Positions 27,228 to 35,576 of a DNA stretch of 44,293 nucleotides are shown here, in pieces. This stretch comes from an uncultured Acetobacteraceae bacterium (lineage in GTDB: Bacteria > Pseudomonadota > Alphaproteobacteria > Acetobacterales > Acetobacteraceae). A program made the position numbers and the translations under genes. The stretch's first letter is position 1. Every line of letters starts with the position of its first letter. The notes under the pieces were generated by a model. That model did no database searches. It saw only the letters and a program-made list of their open reading frames with translations, and was not told the DNA's origin. The DNA is taken from positions 1-44,293 of the forward strand of contig CADCTL010000210.1 in assembly GCA_902805625.1 (NCBI GenBank). Direction: 5' to 3'.

Positions 27228-28016
27228 ATGACGGATTCGCCTGTGCTGCTCGACGTGGACGCCCGCGGCGTCGCCACGGCCACCCTCAACCGGCCGGAGC
27301 GCGGCAACGCCTACGACGAAGACTTGCTGCACGCCCTCATCGACGGGGTGCGGCGGCTGCGCGCGGACCGAGCGGTGCGCGCCCTGGTGGTCCGGGGCGC
27401 GGGCAAGCACTTCCAGGCTGGAGCGGACCTCGATTGGTTGGCGCGGGCGGCCGAGTACCCGCCGGAGCGCGCCTTCCAGGCCTCCCTCGCCACCACCACC
27501 GCCATGCAGGAGCTGAACGAGTTTCCCCGCCCGACCTTGGCCGTGGTGCACGGCGCCTGCTTCGGCGGCGGCTGCGGCCTCGTCTGCTGCGTGGACGTGG
27601 CGCTGGCGACGCCAAGGGCGCTGTTCGGCCTGACGGAGGTGAGGGTCGGCGTCGCCCCCACCCCGATCTCCACCCACATGGTCCACGCCATGGGCCTGCG
27701 CCACACCCGGCGCTACGCCCTCACCGGGGAGCGGTTCGGCGCCGAGGAGGCGCTGCGGATCGGGCTGGTGCATGAGGTCGTCCCGGAGGACCGGATCGAG
27801 CAGCGCCTGTCCGACGTCCTGGGCGAAACGCTGCTCTCCGCGCCCGGCGCCTGCGCCGTGACCAAGGACAGCTTCCTGGGGGCGAGCGGCCTCAAGCTGG
27901 ACGCCCGGCAGATGGCCGCGCTGGCCCACGAGAGCTGGATGCAGCGCGCCTCGGCCGAGGGGCGGGAAGGGCTCGAAGCCTTCCGCGCGAAACGGCGACC
28001 GGGCTGGGCGCCTTGA
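27228..28016 (+). CDS. Enoyl-CoA hydratase/isomerase family protein (methylglutaconyl-CoA hydratase-like)
   Basis: This 262-residue crotonase-fold enzyme has the expected oxyanion-hole segments: AGKHFQAGADLDWL and GACFGGGCGLVCCVD. The acidic residue of LTEVRVGVAPTPIS sits at the catalytic position. The LTEVRVGVAPTPIS wording resembles LiuC-type 3-methylglutaconyl-CoA hydratases of leucine breakdown, but no other leu/liu genes flank it, so that assignment is tentative. The start is ATG 27228, and the product is cytoplasmic. It lies just upstream of the first PstS gene with a 166-bp gap and is probably transcribed separately. Confidence 0.85.
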   Translation: MTDSPVLLDVDARGVATATLNRPERGNAYDEDLLHALIDGVRRLRADRAVRALVVRGAGKHFQAGADLDWLARAAEYPPERAFQASLATTTAMQELNEFPRPTLAVVHGACFGGGCGLVCCVDVALATPRALFGLTEVRVGVAPTPISTHMVHAMGLRHTRRYALTGERFGAEEALRIGLVHEVVPEDRIEQRLSDVLGETLLSAPGACAVTKDSFLGASGLKLDARQMAALAHESWMQRASAEGREGLEAFRAKRRPGWAP

Positions 28017-28182
28017 GCAAACCCTTAGGGGATTTCAGGTAGAACTACCGGCTGGCAATCTCATTTTTTAGGAGAAAAACCGCTGGCCATCACGTCTCGA
28101 CGATGCGCTAAATAATACCCTTGTCGCAACAATACGGCCGGTTATCGGGCACGTCCCGCCGGCCGCCGAGAGAGAGTTCCGC
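28017..28182 (+). promoter_or_regulatory. Likely promoter region of the first PstS-like gene
   Basis: This gap is clearly AT-richer than the surroundings, with a T6 run near 28064, GGTAGAACTACC (28038-28049) as a short inverted repeat, and AAATAATACC near 28110 that could serve as a -10 region. CTGGCAA and CTGGCCA match the PHO half-site CTGTCAT only partly. The assignment rests on position and base composition. Confidence 0.4.
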
Positions 28183-29238
28183 ATGAATCGACGTTCTGTT
28201 CTCGCCGCTTCCGCCACCCTCGCCGGCGCCGGTCTGTTCGGGCGTTCGGCCTTCGCGCAGCAGACCCAGATCAAGGGCTGCGGCGCCACCTTCCCGCGTC
28301 AGGTCTTCGAGGCTTGGAGCGAGGCCGGTGTCGGCCCGACCGGCATCAAGATGGCCTACGAAGGAACCAGCTCCGGCGAGGGCCTCTCGAAGGTCGCCGA
28401 CCGCGTGGTGGACTTCGCGGCCACGGTCGCGCCGACCTCGGTCGGCCGGCTCCGGGAAAAGGGCCTGATGCAGTTTCCGTCCATGGTGGGCCCGGTCGTG
28501 TTCATCGTGAACCTGCCCGGCGTGGCGAAGGACCAGCTCCGGCTGACCGGTGATTGCATCGCCGACCTCTACATGGGCAAGATCACCAAGTGGAACGACC
28601 CCAAGTTCAAGGAGCACAACCCCGGCTTGGCGTTGCCGGACTTGCCGGTGGCGCCGATCTACCGGAGTGACAGCACCGGCACGACCCTGATGACCACCAC
28701 CTACCTGTCCCGCGCGTCCGAAGCGTGGCGCAACGGCCCGAAGGCCGGCAACGTGGTGCAGTGGCCCGTGGGCAAGGGCGCGATCCTGAACGCCGGCATC
28801 GCCGAGGCGGTGAAGGCCACGCCGGGCGCCATCGGCTACGTCAAGAACGCCTACGCCGCCCCCAAGAACCTCACTACGACGCAGCTCCGGAACCACTCCG
28901 GCAACTTCGTGAAGCCAGAGCGGCCCAACTTCTACGCCGCCATCGACGCGACGGATTGGACCCGGGCCGGGTTCATCGTGGACATGATCGACTTGGACGG
29001 CGCGAACGTGTGGCCGGTCATAGGGCCGTGCTACACCGTCATGTGCACCAACCCGCCCGCGGAGAAGGTCGAGGCCATCCGCAACACGATGAAGTTCTTC
29101 GACTGGGCCTTCAACAAGGGCGACGACATCGTGCGCCGCATGGGCAACGCCTCGTTGCCGGACGCGCTCAACAAGGCCGTGCATGAGTCCTGGGTGAACA
29201 TCAAGGACCCCAGCGGGCGCCCGATCTGGGGAGCCTGA
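28183..29238 (+). CDS. pstS: PstS-like phosphate-binding protein, paralog 1 (diverged)
   Basis: This 351-residue periplasmic binding protein starts MNRRSVLAASATLAGAGLFGRSAFAQ, a Tat-like signal (RR then hydrophobic). It is clearly PstS-related: CGATFPRQVFEAW, LPGVAKDQLRLTGDCIADLYMGKITKWNDP, TTYLSRASEAW, TPGAIGYVKNAY and MKFFDWAF. It is not canonical: aligned with paralog 3, the phosphate-contacting Asp is Val82 (DFAATVAP), the Ser of the RxDxSGT loop is Thr165, and the GSGGG loop reads TSSGEG. It may bind a different oxyanion, or phosphate with altered affinity. It is the first of three PstS genes before pstCAB and has its own promoter region and downstream hairpin. Confidence 0.88.
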   Translation: MNRRSVLAASATLAGAGLFGRSAFAQQTQIKGCGATFPRQVFEAWSEAGVGPTGIKMAYEGTSSGEGLSKVADRVVDFAATVAPTSVGRLREKGLMQFPSMVGPVVFIVNLPGVAKDQLRLTGDCIADLYMGKITKWNDPKFKEHNPGLALPDLPVAPIYRSDSTGTTLMTTTYLSRASEAWRNGPKAGNVVQWPVGKGAILNAGIAEAVKATPGAIGYVKNAYAAPKNLTTTQLRNHSGNFVKPERPNFYAAIDATDWTRAGFIVDMIDLDGANVWPVIGPCYTVMCTNPPAEKVEAIRNTMKFFDWAFNKGDDIVRRMGNASLPDALNKAVHESWVNIKDPSGRPIWGA

Positions 29239-29616
29239 ACCCGGCACTCTCCGAGCCTCCCTCCCGCCGCTGGACGCACGGCGGGAGAGATATCGAGATG
29301 TCCACCATGGCGAGACAAGGCGCGGGACCGCCCGAACGGGCGCCCGCGCCTTCGGCGTTGCCGTGCCGGGACGAGGGTCGCCGGCACACAAGCGAACGGT
29401 CGAACCGCGCCCCGCTGCGACGCCGAACCGCTCGGGCAGCAAGGCGCAGTCGGCGGGCTCGGGCGAGGCGCGCCCAGCCGTCAAAACCTCCGCAGCATTG
29501 TCTACAGGTTGATATACGTAAAAGCTCGCTCCCGTATTTGCACTATCACTCATGGTCATTTGAGCGGACCGAGTCCGCGCGAGCCCTGCCCGGACCTCAC
29601 CGATGGAGAGAAGCTC
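29239..29616 (+). other. Intergenic region between PstS paralogs 1 and 2
   Basis: This 378-bp gap holds a terminator-like hairpin right after paralog 1, a GC-rich stretch (with CGCCCGAACGGGCG at about 29329-29342), then an AT-richer block from about 29490 to 29570. Within that block TTGATA (29509-29514) could be a -35 box, and CTATCAC (29543) with TGGTCAT (29553) resembles a degenerate PHO box but with 10-bp spacing. I see no gene in either strand. Paralog 2 probably has its own promoter here. Confidence 0.45.
29261..29287 (+). terminator. Hairpin after PstS paralog 1
   Basis: CTCCCGCCG (29261-29269) pairs perfectly with CGGCGGGAG (29279-29287) across a 9-nt loop, 22 bp after the stop codon. 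No T-run follows. Confidence 0.6.
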
Positions 29617-30678
29617 GTGCAGAGACGTTCCTTGTTGCTGGCCACGGGTGCCGCCGCCGTTCTTCCGTTCGTTGCTCGCACCGCGCTCGCGCAGGCGGGT
29701 AGCGTCGCCGGGGCGGGATCCGCGCTGCCGCGCTCGGTGTACCAGAAGTGGATCGAACTGGCCGCGGCCGGCGCGAACGTCAAAGTCTCCTACGAGCAGA
29801 ACGGCGGAGCCGCCGCGCTCGATCAGCTGAAGAACCGGCAGATCGACTTTGCCAGCGTGGACTACCCGCGGCGCCCCGCCATGCTGCGCGAATACCAACT
29901 CATCCAGTTCCCGACCGTCCTCACGCCCGTGCTGCCCTTCGTGAACCTGCCGGGCGTCGCCGACGGCCAGCTCCGCCTCACCGGAGAGCTGCTGGCCGAC
30001 ATCTTCCTCGGCAAGATCACCAAATGGAACGACGCCAAGATCAAGGCGCACAACGGCGGCGTTAACCTGCCCGCCACCAACATCATGCCGGTGCATCGCT
30101 TGGAGGCTTCGGGCGCCAACCTGCTGTTCACCACCTACCTGAGCCGGGGGTCTGAGGCCTGGGCGGCCGGCCCGCGCGCGGGCACGACCGTGCAGTGGCC
30201 GCAGGGCAAGGGCGCCGAGGTCGAGGGGCTGGACGCCTTGGCGGCGAAGGTGAAGGGCACGCCCGGCGCCATCGGCTACGGCGGCGTCACCACCGTCAAG
30301 GCCAATGGCTTCTCCTCGGTGTCCTTGCAGAACCGGGCCGGGGAGTTCGTGAAGGCCGACCACGCCTCCTTCGCAAAGGCGGCCGAGGCCGAGGACTGGA
30401 ACACGCCGGGCTTCAATGTGGACCTGGTGGACGAAGCGGCCGCCGGGGCTTGGCCGATCCTGGGCGCGAACTTCGCCCTGGTCCCCGAGAACCCGACCGC
30501 CGAGAAGGTCGAATCGGCCCGCAACACCTTCAAGTTCTTCGATTGGGCATTCGACCACGGCTATGCCTCGGCGCATGAGCTTGGCTACGAAGGTATCCCG
30601 AAGGCTGCGATCCCCGCGGTCGAGACGGTCTGGCGCCGCGCCAAGGACCCCAGCGGGCGCCCGATCTGGGAAACCTGA
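29617..30678 (+). CDS. pstS: PstS-like phosphate-binding protein, paralog 2 (diverged)
   Basis: This 353-residue exported protein starts at GTG 29617 (MQRRSLLLATGAAAVLPFVARTALAQ, Tat-like), with GGAGAGAAG upstream; a longer ATG frame beginning at 29509 lacks a signal peptide. PstS marks include GAGSALPRSVYQKW, LPGVADGQLRLTGELLADIFLGKITKWND, TTYLSRGSEAW, TPGAIGYGGV and FKFFDWAF. The Asp of the DFGASD site is kept (Asp82, DFASVDYP), but the GSGGG loop is NGGAA and the SGT of the arginine loop is SGA (Ala167). This would weaken or change oxyanion binding. It shares an identical 29-bp 3' end with paralog 1. Confidence 0.88.
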   Translation: MQRRSLLLATGAAAVLPFVARTALAQAGSVAGAGSALPRSVYQKWIELAAAGANVKVSYEQNGGAAALDQLKNRQIDFASVDYPRRPAMLREYQLIQFPTVLTPVLPFVNLPGVADGQLRLTGELLADIFLGKITKWNDAKIKAHNGGVNLPATNIMPVHRLEASGANLLFTTYLSRGSEAWAAGPRAGTTVQWPQGKGAEVEGLDALAAKVKGTPGAIGYGGVTTVKANGFSSVSLQNRAGEFVKADHASFAKAAEAEDWNTPGFNVDLVDEAAAGAWPILGANFALVPENPTAEKVESARNTFKFFDWAFDHGYASAHELGYEGIPKAAIPAVETVWRRAKDPSGRPIWET

Positions 30679-30685
30679 ACGGTCA

Positions 30686-30723
30686 CGCGGCAGCACGCGG
30701 GTCCTCGCCCCGGTGCTGCCGCG
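30686..30723 (+). terminator. Hairpin after PstS paralog 2
   Basis: CGCGGCAGCAC (30686-30696) pairs perfectly with GTGCTGCCGCG (30713-30723), an 11-bp stem with a 16-nt loop, 8 bp after the stop codon. A GGGTTT run follows. It is a strong terminator candidate that would separate paralog 2 from the downstream genes. Confidence 0.65.
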
Positions 30724-30817
30724 CCTGATCAGGGTTTCGAGGCTGGCGGCCGCCGCCGACGGCGCGGAACGCGGACTGTCGGTCGCACGGACGACCGCCT
30801 GAGGTCGTCCAGGCAGA

Positions 30818-30846
30818 CTGTCATATAAGCTTCATCATTCTGCAAA
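30818..30846 (+). promoter_or_regulatory. PHO-box-like direct repeat
   Basis: CTGTCAT (30818-30824), GCTTCAT (30829-30835) and CTGCAAA (30840-30846) are spaced by exactly 11 bp, the pattern of PhoB sites (7-bp direct repeats with 4-bp AT-rich spacers). The first half-site is a full match to the consensus CTGTCAT. It lies about 86 bp upstream of PstS paralog 3, and phoB is in the same locus, so control of this transcript by PhoB is likely. A search with the PhoB weight matrix would test it. Confidence 0.6.
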
Positions 30847-30931
30847 GAATCCGCCTCTCCGGGCGTCTACGTAGGACGCCAACCGCCCCGAGGTCCCTTT
30901 CCAAGGACCGGCGGACAACGGAGAGACACCC

Positions 30932-31990
30932 GTGCAAAGACGCACCTTCTTGCTGGCCGCCTCGGCGGCCACGGCGAGCTCCTTGCTCGCGCCCCGCATC
31001 GCGTCCGCCCAGCAAGCGCAGATCACTGGCGCCGGCGCCAGCTTCCCGCGTCCGGTCTACGAGCGTTGGGGCCAAGCGGCGCGCGAGGCCGCAGGCGTCC
31101 AGTTGAACTACCAATCCATCGGCTCCGGCGGCGGCATCAACCAGATCACCAACCGCACGGTGGATTTCGGCGCGTCCGACGCGCCGCTGTCGGCGGACCA
31201 GTTGCGGCAAGGCAACTTGCTGCAATTCCCCACCGTCATGGGCTCGGTGGTGCTGATCGTGAACCTGCCCGGCGTGCAGGACCAGCAGCTCCGCCTGACG
31301 CCCGAGATCCTGGTCGAGTTGTTCCTCGGCCGCATCGCCCGCTGGAACGACCCCAAGCTGGCCGAGCTGAACCGTGAGGTCCGCCTGCCGAACATCCCGG
31401 TCGCGCCGACCTACCGCGCCGACGCGTCCGGCACGACTTTCGTGTTCACCACCTACTTGTCCCGCGTGTCCGACGCCTGGAAGAACGGCCCCGGCGCCGC
31501 GACCTCCGTGCAGTGGCCGGGCGGCCAGGGCGCCCGCGGCAACGAGGGCGTGGCGAACACCGTCCGCAACACGCCGGGCGCCATCGGCTACACCGAGAAC
31601 GCCTACGCCACCGTCAACCGCTTGGTGACGACGCAGCTCCGCAACAAGTCGGGCGCCTTCGTCAAGCCCGAGATGCCCGCCTTCATGGCGGCGGCCAACA
31701 CCGCCGACTGGAACGCGCCCAATTTCGCCGCCGACCTTGTGGACCTGAGCGGCCCGACCGTGTGGCCGATCGTCTCGCCCACCTTCGTCCTGCTGCCGAC
31801 CAACCCGCCCGCCGACAAGGTCGAGGCCAGCCGCAACACCATGAAATTCTTCGATTGGGCGTTCAAGAACGGCGGGGACGCCGCGCGGCGGCTCGAGTAC
31901 ATCCCCCTGCCCGATCCCGTGCACACCGCCATTCGCGCCGCTTGGAGCAACGTGAAGGCGCCCAGCGGGCAACAGGTCTGGAGCGCCTGA
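30932..31990 (+). CDS. pstS: Phosphate ABC transporter substrate-binding protein PstS (paralog 3, canonical)
   Basis: This 352-residue protein begins at GTG 30932 with a Tat-like signal MQRRTFLLAASAATASSLLAPRIASAQ and GGAGAGACAC before it. It has every canonical phosphate-binding motif: TGAGASFPRPVYERW, GSGGGINQI (Ser65), DFGASDAPLS (Asp83), YRADASGT (Arg162, Ser166, Thr168), TPGAIGYTEN and MKFFDWAF. PstS delivers periplasmic phosphate to PstCAB. It lies closest to pstC, with a possible weak stem (GAAACC 32009-32014 and GGTTTC 32030-32035) in between, and behind a PHO-like repeat, so this is the partner of the transporter. Confidence 0.95.
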   Translation: MQRRTFLLAASAATASSLLAPRIASAQQAQITGAGASFPRPVYERWGQAAREAAGVQLNYQSIGSGGGINQITNRTVDFGASDAPLSADQLRQGNLLQFPTVMGSVVLIVNLPGVQDQQLRLTPEILVELFLGRIARWNDPKLAELNREVRLPNIPVAPTYRADASGTTFVFTTYLSRVSDAWKNGPGAATSVQWPGGQGARGNEGVANTVRNTPGAIGYTENAYATVNRLVTTQLRNKSGAFVKPEMPAFMAAANTADWNAPNFAADLVDLSGPTVWPIVSPTFVLLPTNPPADKVEASRNTMKFFDWAFKNGGDAARRLEYIPLPDPVHTAIRAAWSNVKAPSGQQVWSA

Positions 31991-32064
31991 CGGCCCATCG
32001 CCGACCGCGAAACCGGGGTGCGCGTCTCTGGTTTCCGCTCTGACGCCCATCGGGACGAACCGCA

Positions 32065-33048
32065 TTGCAGCAAGCCGTCACCTCTCCGCTCCCGATGACC
32101 GGCCGCCCCGGGCGGCGCGGCGGCACCAGCATGGGCGACCGCGTCTTCGAGTCCCTGTGCCGCGGCGCCGGGCTGTTCGTGCTGCTGCTGCTCGGCGCCA
32201 TCATCGTCACCCTGTTCATCGGGGGGCTGCCGGCCTTCCGGGAGTTCGGCGCCGGCTTCCTGTGGAGCGCGGACTGGAACCCGGTGGAGGGGCGGGAGTC
32301 CTACGGCGCGCTGGTGCCCGTGCTGGGCACGATCATCAGCGCCATACTGGCCATCCTGCTGGCCGTGCCGGTCGCCTTCGGCATCGCCTTCTTCCTCACC
32401 GAGCTGGCGCCGGAGTGGCTGCGCCAGCCCATCGCCACGGCGATCGAGCTGCTGGCCGCCATCCCCTCCATCATCTACGGCATGTGGGGCCTGTTCGTGC
32501 TGGTGCCCTTCGTGCAGCAGAACATCCAGCTCACCATCGGCGACGCCCTGGGCTCCATCCCGCTGGTGGGCTTTCTGTTCGAGAGCCGCTCCTTCGCGGG
32601 CACCAGCCTGTTCACCGCCGGCCTGGTGCTGGCCATCATGATCCTGCCCTTCATCGCCGCCACCATGCGCGACGTGTTCACGCAGGTGCCGCCCGTCTTC
32701 AAGGAGAGCGCCTACGGCCTCGGCGCGACGCGGTGGGAGGTGGTGCGCGGCGTGGTGCTGCCCTACACGCGCATTTCGGTGGTGGGCGGCATAATGCTCG
32801 GCCTCGGCCGCGCGCTGGGCGAAACGATGGCCGTCACCTTCGTCATCGGCAACGCCAACCGCCTGCCGCAGTCGCTCTTCGACCCCTCCACCACCATCGC
32901 CTCCATCGTCGCCATGGAGTTCCCGGAAAGCCTGATGGGCAGCCTCAAGCAGTCCTCCCTGCTGGCGCTCGGCTTCCTGCTCTTCGTCATCTCCTTCGTC
33001 GTGCTCGCGGTGTCGCGCTACCTGCTGCGGCCGCGGCTGAAGACCTGA
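32065..33048 (+). CDS. pstC: Phosphate ABC transporter permease PstC
   Basis: This 327-residue membrane protein with six helices is PstC, one of two channel subunits. Family marks are GALVPVLGTIISAILAILLAVPVAFGIAFFLTELAP, AIPSIIYGMWGLFVLVP, and the cytoplasmic EAA-like loop SAYGLGATRWEVVRGVVLPYTRI with LGRALGETMAV. The start at TTG 32065 has GGGAC upstream; ATG 32095 (317 aa) is the other candidate and has no ribosome site. pstA follows 4 bp after the stop. Confidence 0.93.
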   Translation: MQQAVTSPLPMTGRPGRRGGTSMGDRVFESLCRGAGLFVLLLLGAIIVTLFIGGLPAFREFGAGFLWSADWNPVEGRESYGALVPVLGTIISAILAILLAVPVAFGIAFFLTELAPEWLRQPIATAIELLAAIPSIIYGMWGLFVLVPFVQQNIQLTIGDALGSIPLVGFLFESRSFAGTSLFTAGLVLAIMILPFIAATMRDVFTQVPPVFKESAYGLGATRWEVVRGVVLPYTRISVVGGIMLGLGRALGETMAVTFVIGNANRLPQSLFDPSTTIASIVAMEFPESLMGSLKQSSLLALGFLLFVISFVVLAVSRYLLRPRLKT

Positions 33049-33052
33049 ACCC

Positions 33053-33964
33053 ATGAGCGCAACAACCGCCGACGGCCTCGCCCACGCGCCCGCCAGGGAC
33101 CAGGAGGTCGCCCGCGCCCTCGGCCGCCGCCGCCGCCTGGTGGACGCCCTCGTCCGCTGGCTGTGCATCGGCGCCACGGCGATCGGGCTGTTCTTCTTGG
33201 CGTCCCTGCTGTTCACGCTGTTCTGGCGCGGCTTGGCGGCGCTGGACTGGACGGTGCTGACGAAGGAGTTCGAGCCGACCACCTACGGCGACGAGACCGC
33301 GCCCAAGGGCGGGCTCAGCCACGCCATCGTCGGCACCCTGATCCACACGGTGCTCGCCACCCTCATCGGCACGCCGATCGGCCTGCTGGTGGGCACCTAC
33401 CTCGCGGAGTACGCGCGGGGCTCGGCGCTCGGCAACGCGGTCCGCTTCGTGTCGGACGTGCTGTTATCGGCCCCATCCATCCTCATCGGCCTGTTCGTCT
33501 ACCAGCTCGTGGTGCTGCCGCTCGGCGGCTTTTCGGGGTGGGCGGGCGTCGTCGCGCTGGCCATCATCGTCATCCCGGTGGTGGTCCGCACCACCGAGGA
33601 CATGCTCCAGCTCATCCCCAACACGCTGCGCGAGGCGGTGATCGCGCTGGGCGCGCCGAAGTGGAAGATGATCACCCTGGTCTGCTACCGCGCCGCCATC
33701 TCGGGGATCGCCACCGGCATCCTGCTCGCCGTGGCGCGCATCGCCGGCGAGACGGCGCCGCTGCTGCTCACCAGCTTCGGCAACTCGGTGATGTCGCTCG
33801 ACCTCGGCAGCGCCATGGCGAGCCTGCCCATCGCCATCTACCAGCAGGCCAACTCCGGCTTCCCGGACCTCATCGCCATCGCGTGGTCGGGCGCCCTGCT
33901 CGTGACGCTCGGCGTGCTGGCCATCAACATCGTCGCACGGGTCCTGCTGCGGCGCCGCCGCTGA
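33053..33964 (+). CDS. pstA: Phosphate ABC transporter permease PstA
   Basis: This 303-residue protein is the second channel subunit. Features are an N-terminal cytoplasmic charged stretch, about six helices, [35 protein letters not shown] and the permease loop [44 protein letters not shown]. It follows pstC by 4 bp and precedes pstB by 19 bp, on one transcript. Confidence 0.95.
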   Translation: MSATTADGLAHAPARDQEVARALGRRRRLVDALVRWLCIGATAIGLFFLASLLFTLFWRGLAALDWTVLTKEFEPTTYGDETAPKGGLSHAIVGTLIHTVLATLIGTPIGLLVGTYLAEYARGSALGNAVRFVSDVLLSAPSILIGLFVYQLVVLPLGGFSGWAGVVALAIIVIPVVVRTTEDMLQLIPNTLREAVIALGAPKWKMITLVCYRAAISGIATGILLAVARIAGETAPLLLTSFGNSVMSLDLGSAMASLPIAIYQQANSGFPDLIAIAWSGALLVTLGVLAINIVARVLLRRRR

Positions 33965-33983
33965 CCGAATGGAGATGCCGCGC

Positions 33984-34826
33984 ATGAGCGCCACCGCCGC
34001 CACCAAGGAAATCCAGCCCGCCACGTCCGGCTTCGGCGGCTTGCAGGCGAAGTCCTCCGCCGCGCTGAGCGCGAACGCCCGCGTCGCCATCCGCAACCTC
34101 GACTTCTTCTACGGCGACAACCGCGCCCTCAAGGCCATCAACCTCGACCTGCCGGACCGGCAGGTGACGGGCATGATCGGACCCTCCGGCTGCGGCAAAT
34201 CCACCCTCCTGCGGGTGCTGAACCGCATGTACAGCCTCTACCCCGGCCAGCGCGCGACGGGCGAGGTGCTGATGGACGGACAGAACATCATCGGCCCCGA
34301 CGTGGAAACCAACGAGCTGCGCTCGAAGATCGGCATGGTCTTCCAGAAGCCCACCCCCTTCCCCATGACCATCTACGAGAACATCGCCTTCGGCGTGCGC
34401 CTCCACGAGAAGCTGCCCAAGGCCAAGATGGACGAGCGGGTGGAGTGGGCGCTGTCCCGCGCCGCCATCTGGGGCGAGGTGAAGGACCGGCTCCACACCT
34501 CCGCCCTCGGCCTCTCGGGCGGGCAGCAGCAGCGCCTCTGCATCGCCCGCTCCATCGCGGTGCGGCCGGAAGTGATCCTGCTGGACGAGCCGACCTCCGC
34601 CCTCGACCCGATCAGCACCTCGAAGATCGAGGAGCTGATCGACGAGCTGAAGCGCGACTTCACCATCGCCATCGTCACCCACAACATGCAGCAGGCGGCG
34701 CGCTGCGCCGACCAGGTGGCGTTCTTCTACCTCGGCGAACTGGTCGAGGTGGCGCCTGCGGCGCAGCTCTTCACCGCGCCCAGGCATCCGAAGACGCAGG
34801 AATACATCACCGGCCGTTTCGGCTGA
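33984..34826 (+). CDS. pstB: Phosphate ABC transporter ATPase PstB
   Basis: This ABC ATPase of about 280 residues powers phosphate uptake at the inner membrane. Walker A is GPSGCGKST, the signature is LSGGQQQRL and Walker B is VILLDEPTS, with the switch His in THNMQQA. The PstB-specific segment [22 protein letters not shown] is present. ATG 33984 has GGAG 9 nt upstream; two in-frame ATG codons just before it (33969 and 33975) would add up to 5 residues. The gene is followed by phoU. Confidence 0.97.
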   Translation: MSATAATKEIQPATSGFGGLQAKSSAALSANARVAIRNLDFFYGDNRALKAINLDLPDRQVTGMIGPSGCGKSTLLRVLNRMYSLYPGQRATGEVLMDGQNIIGPDVETNELRSKIGMVFQKPTPFPMTIYENIAFGVRLHEKLPKAKMDERVEWALSRAAIWGEVKDRLHTSALGLSGGQQQRLCIARSIAVRPEVILLDEPTSALDPISTSKIEELIDELKRDFTIAIVTHNMQQAARCADQVAFFYLGELVEVAPAAQLFTAPRHPKTQEYITGRFG

Positions 34827-34843
34827 GCCCAGGAGCCCAGGGC

Positions 34844-35563
34844 ATGGAGCAGATGCAGGAGCACACGGTGCGCAGCTACTCCGAGGAGCTGCGCCGCCTG
34901 CGGGAGATGATCGTGCGCATGGGCGGCCTGGCGGAGCGGCAGGTGGCCGACGCCGCCCTGGCCCTTGTGCGGCACGACACCGACCTCGCCGCCGAGGTGG
35001 TGCAGCGCGACGCCGCGATCGACGCGCTGGAGCGCGAGGTCGAAGCCTTCTGCATCCGCATCCTGGCGCTGCGCCAGCCGGTGGGCGCGGACCTGCGGCT
35101 CATCGTGGCCTGCCTCAAGATCTGCCACGGGCTGGAGCGCATCGGCGACTACGCCCGCAACGCCGCCAAGCGCAGCATCGTGCTCGCGGAGCTGCCCGCC
35201 TTCGGCAGCCTCAACGGCTTCCAGCGCATGGCCCGGATGGTGCAAGCCAACCTGAAGGACGCCATCGACGCCCTGGTGAACGACGACGCCGCCAAGGCCG
35301 ACGAGGTCTGGGCGAACGACGAGCCGGTGGACGAGATCTACAACGGCATCTTCCGGGAGATGCTGACCTTCATGATGGAGGACCCGCGCAACATCACCGC
35401 CGCCACCCACCTCCTCTTCGTGGCGAAGAACCTGGAGCGCATCGGCGACCACGCGACCAACATCGCCGAGACCGTCCACTACGCCGTGCGCGGCGAAAGC
35501 CTGCCCGACGACCGCCCCAAGGCCGACATGTCGGCCTCGGCCGTGGTCCGGCCGCTGGGCTGA
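34844..35563 (+). CDS. phoU: Phosphate signalling complex protein PhoU
   Basis: This 239-residue helical protein has two PhoU domains. The repeated metal-binding motif is visible in both halves: CHGLERIGDYARNAAK and AKNLERIGDHATNIAE. PhoU links the PstB transporter state to PhoR/PhoB signalling and restrains phosphate uptake. Start ATG 34844 has AGGAG upstream; it lies 17 bp after pstB and 13 bp before phoB. Confidence 0.96.
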   Translation: MEQMQEHTVRSYSEELRRLREMIVRMGGLAERQVADAALALVRHDTDLAAEVVQRDAAIDALEREVEAFCIRILALRQPVGADLRLIVACLKICHGLERIGDYARNAAKRSIVLAELPAFGSLNGFQRMARMVQANLKDAIDALVNDDAAKADEVWANDEPVDEIYNGIFREMLTFMMEDPRNITAATHLLFVAKNLERIGDHATNIAETVHYAVRGESLPDDRPKADMSASAVVRPLG

Positions 35564-35576
35564 GGGCGCCGCCTCG

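Noticed and set aside
28038-28049. Hairpin at GGTAGAACTACC as a riboswitch or attenuator
   Set aside because: The loop would be only 2 nt and the stem 5 bp; at most it is an operator.
29509-29616. Longer start (ATG 29509) for PstS paralog 2
   Set aside because: The extra residues hide the signal peptide, while GTG 29617 has a ribosome site and a Tat-like leader, as in paralogs 1 and 3.
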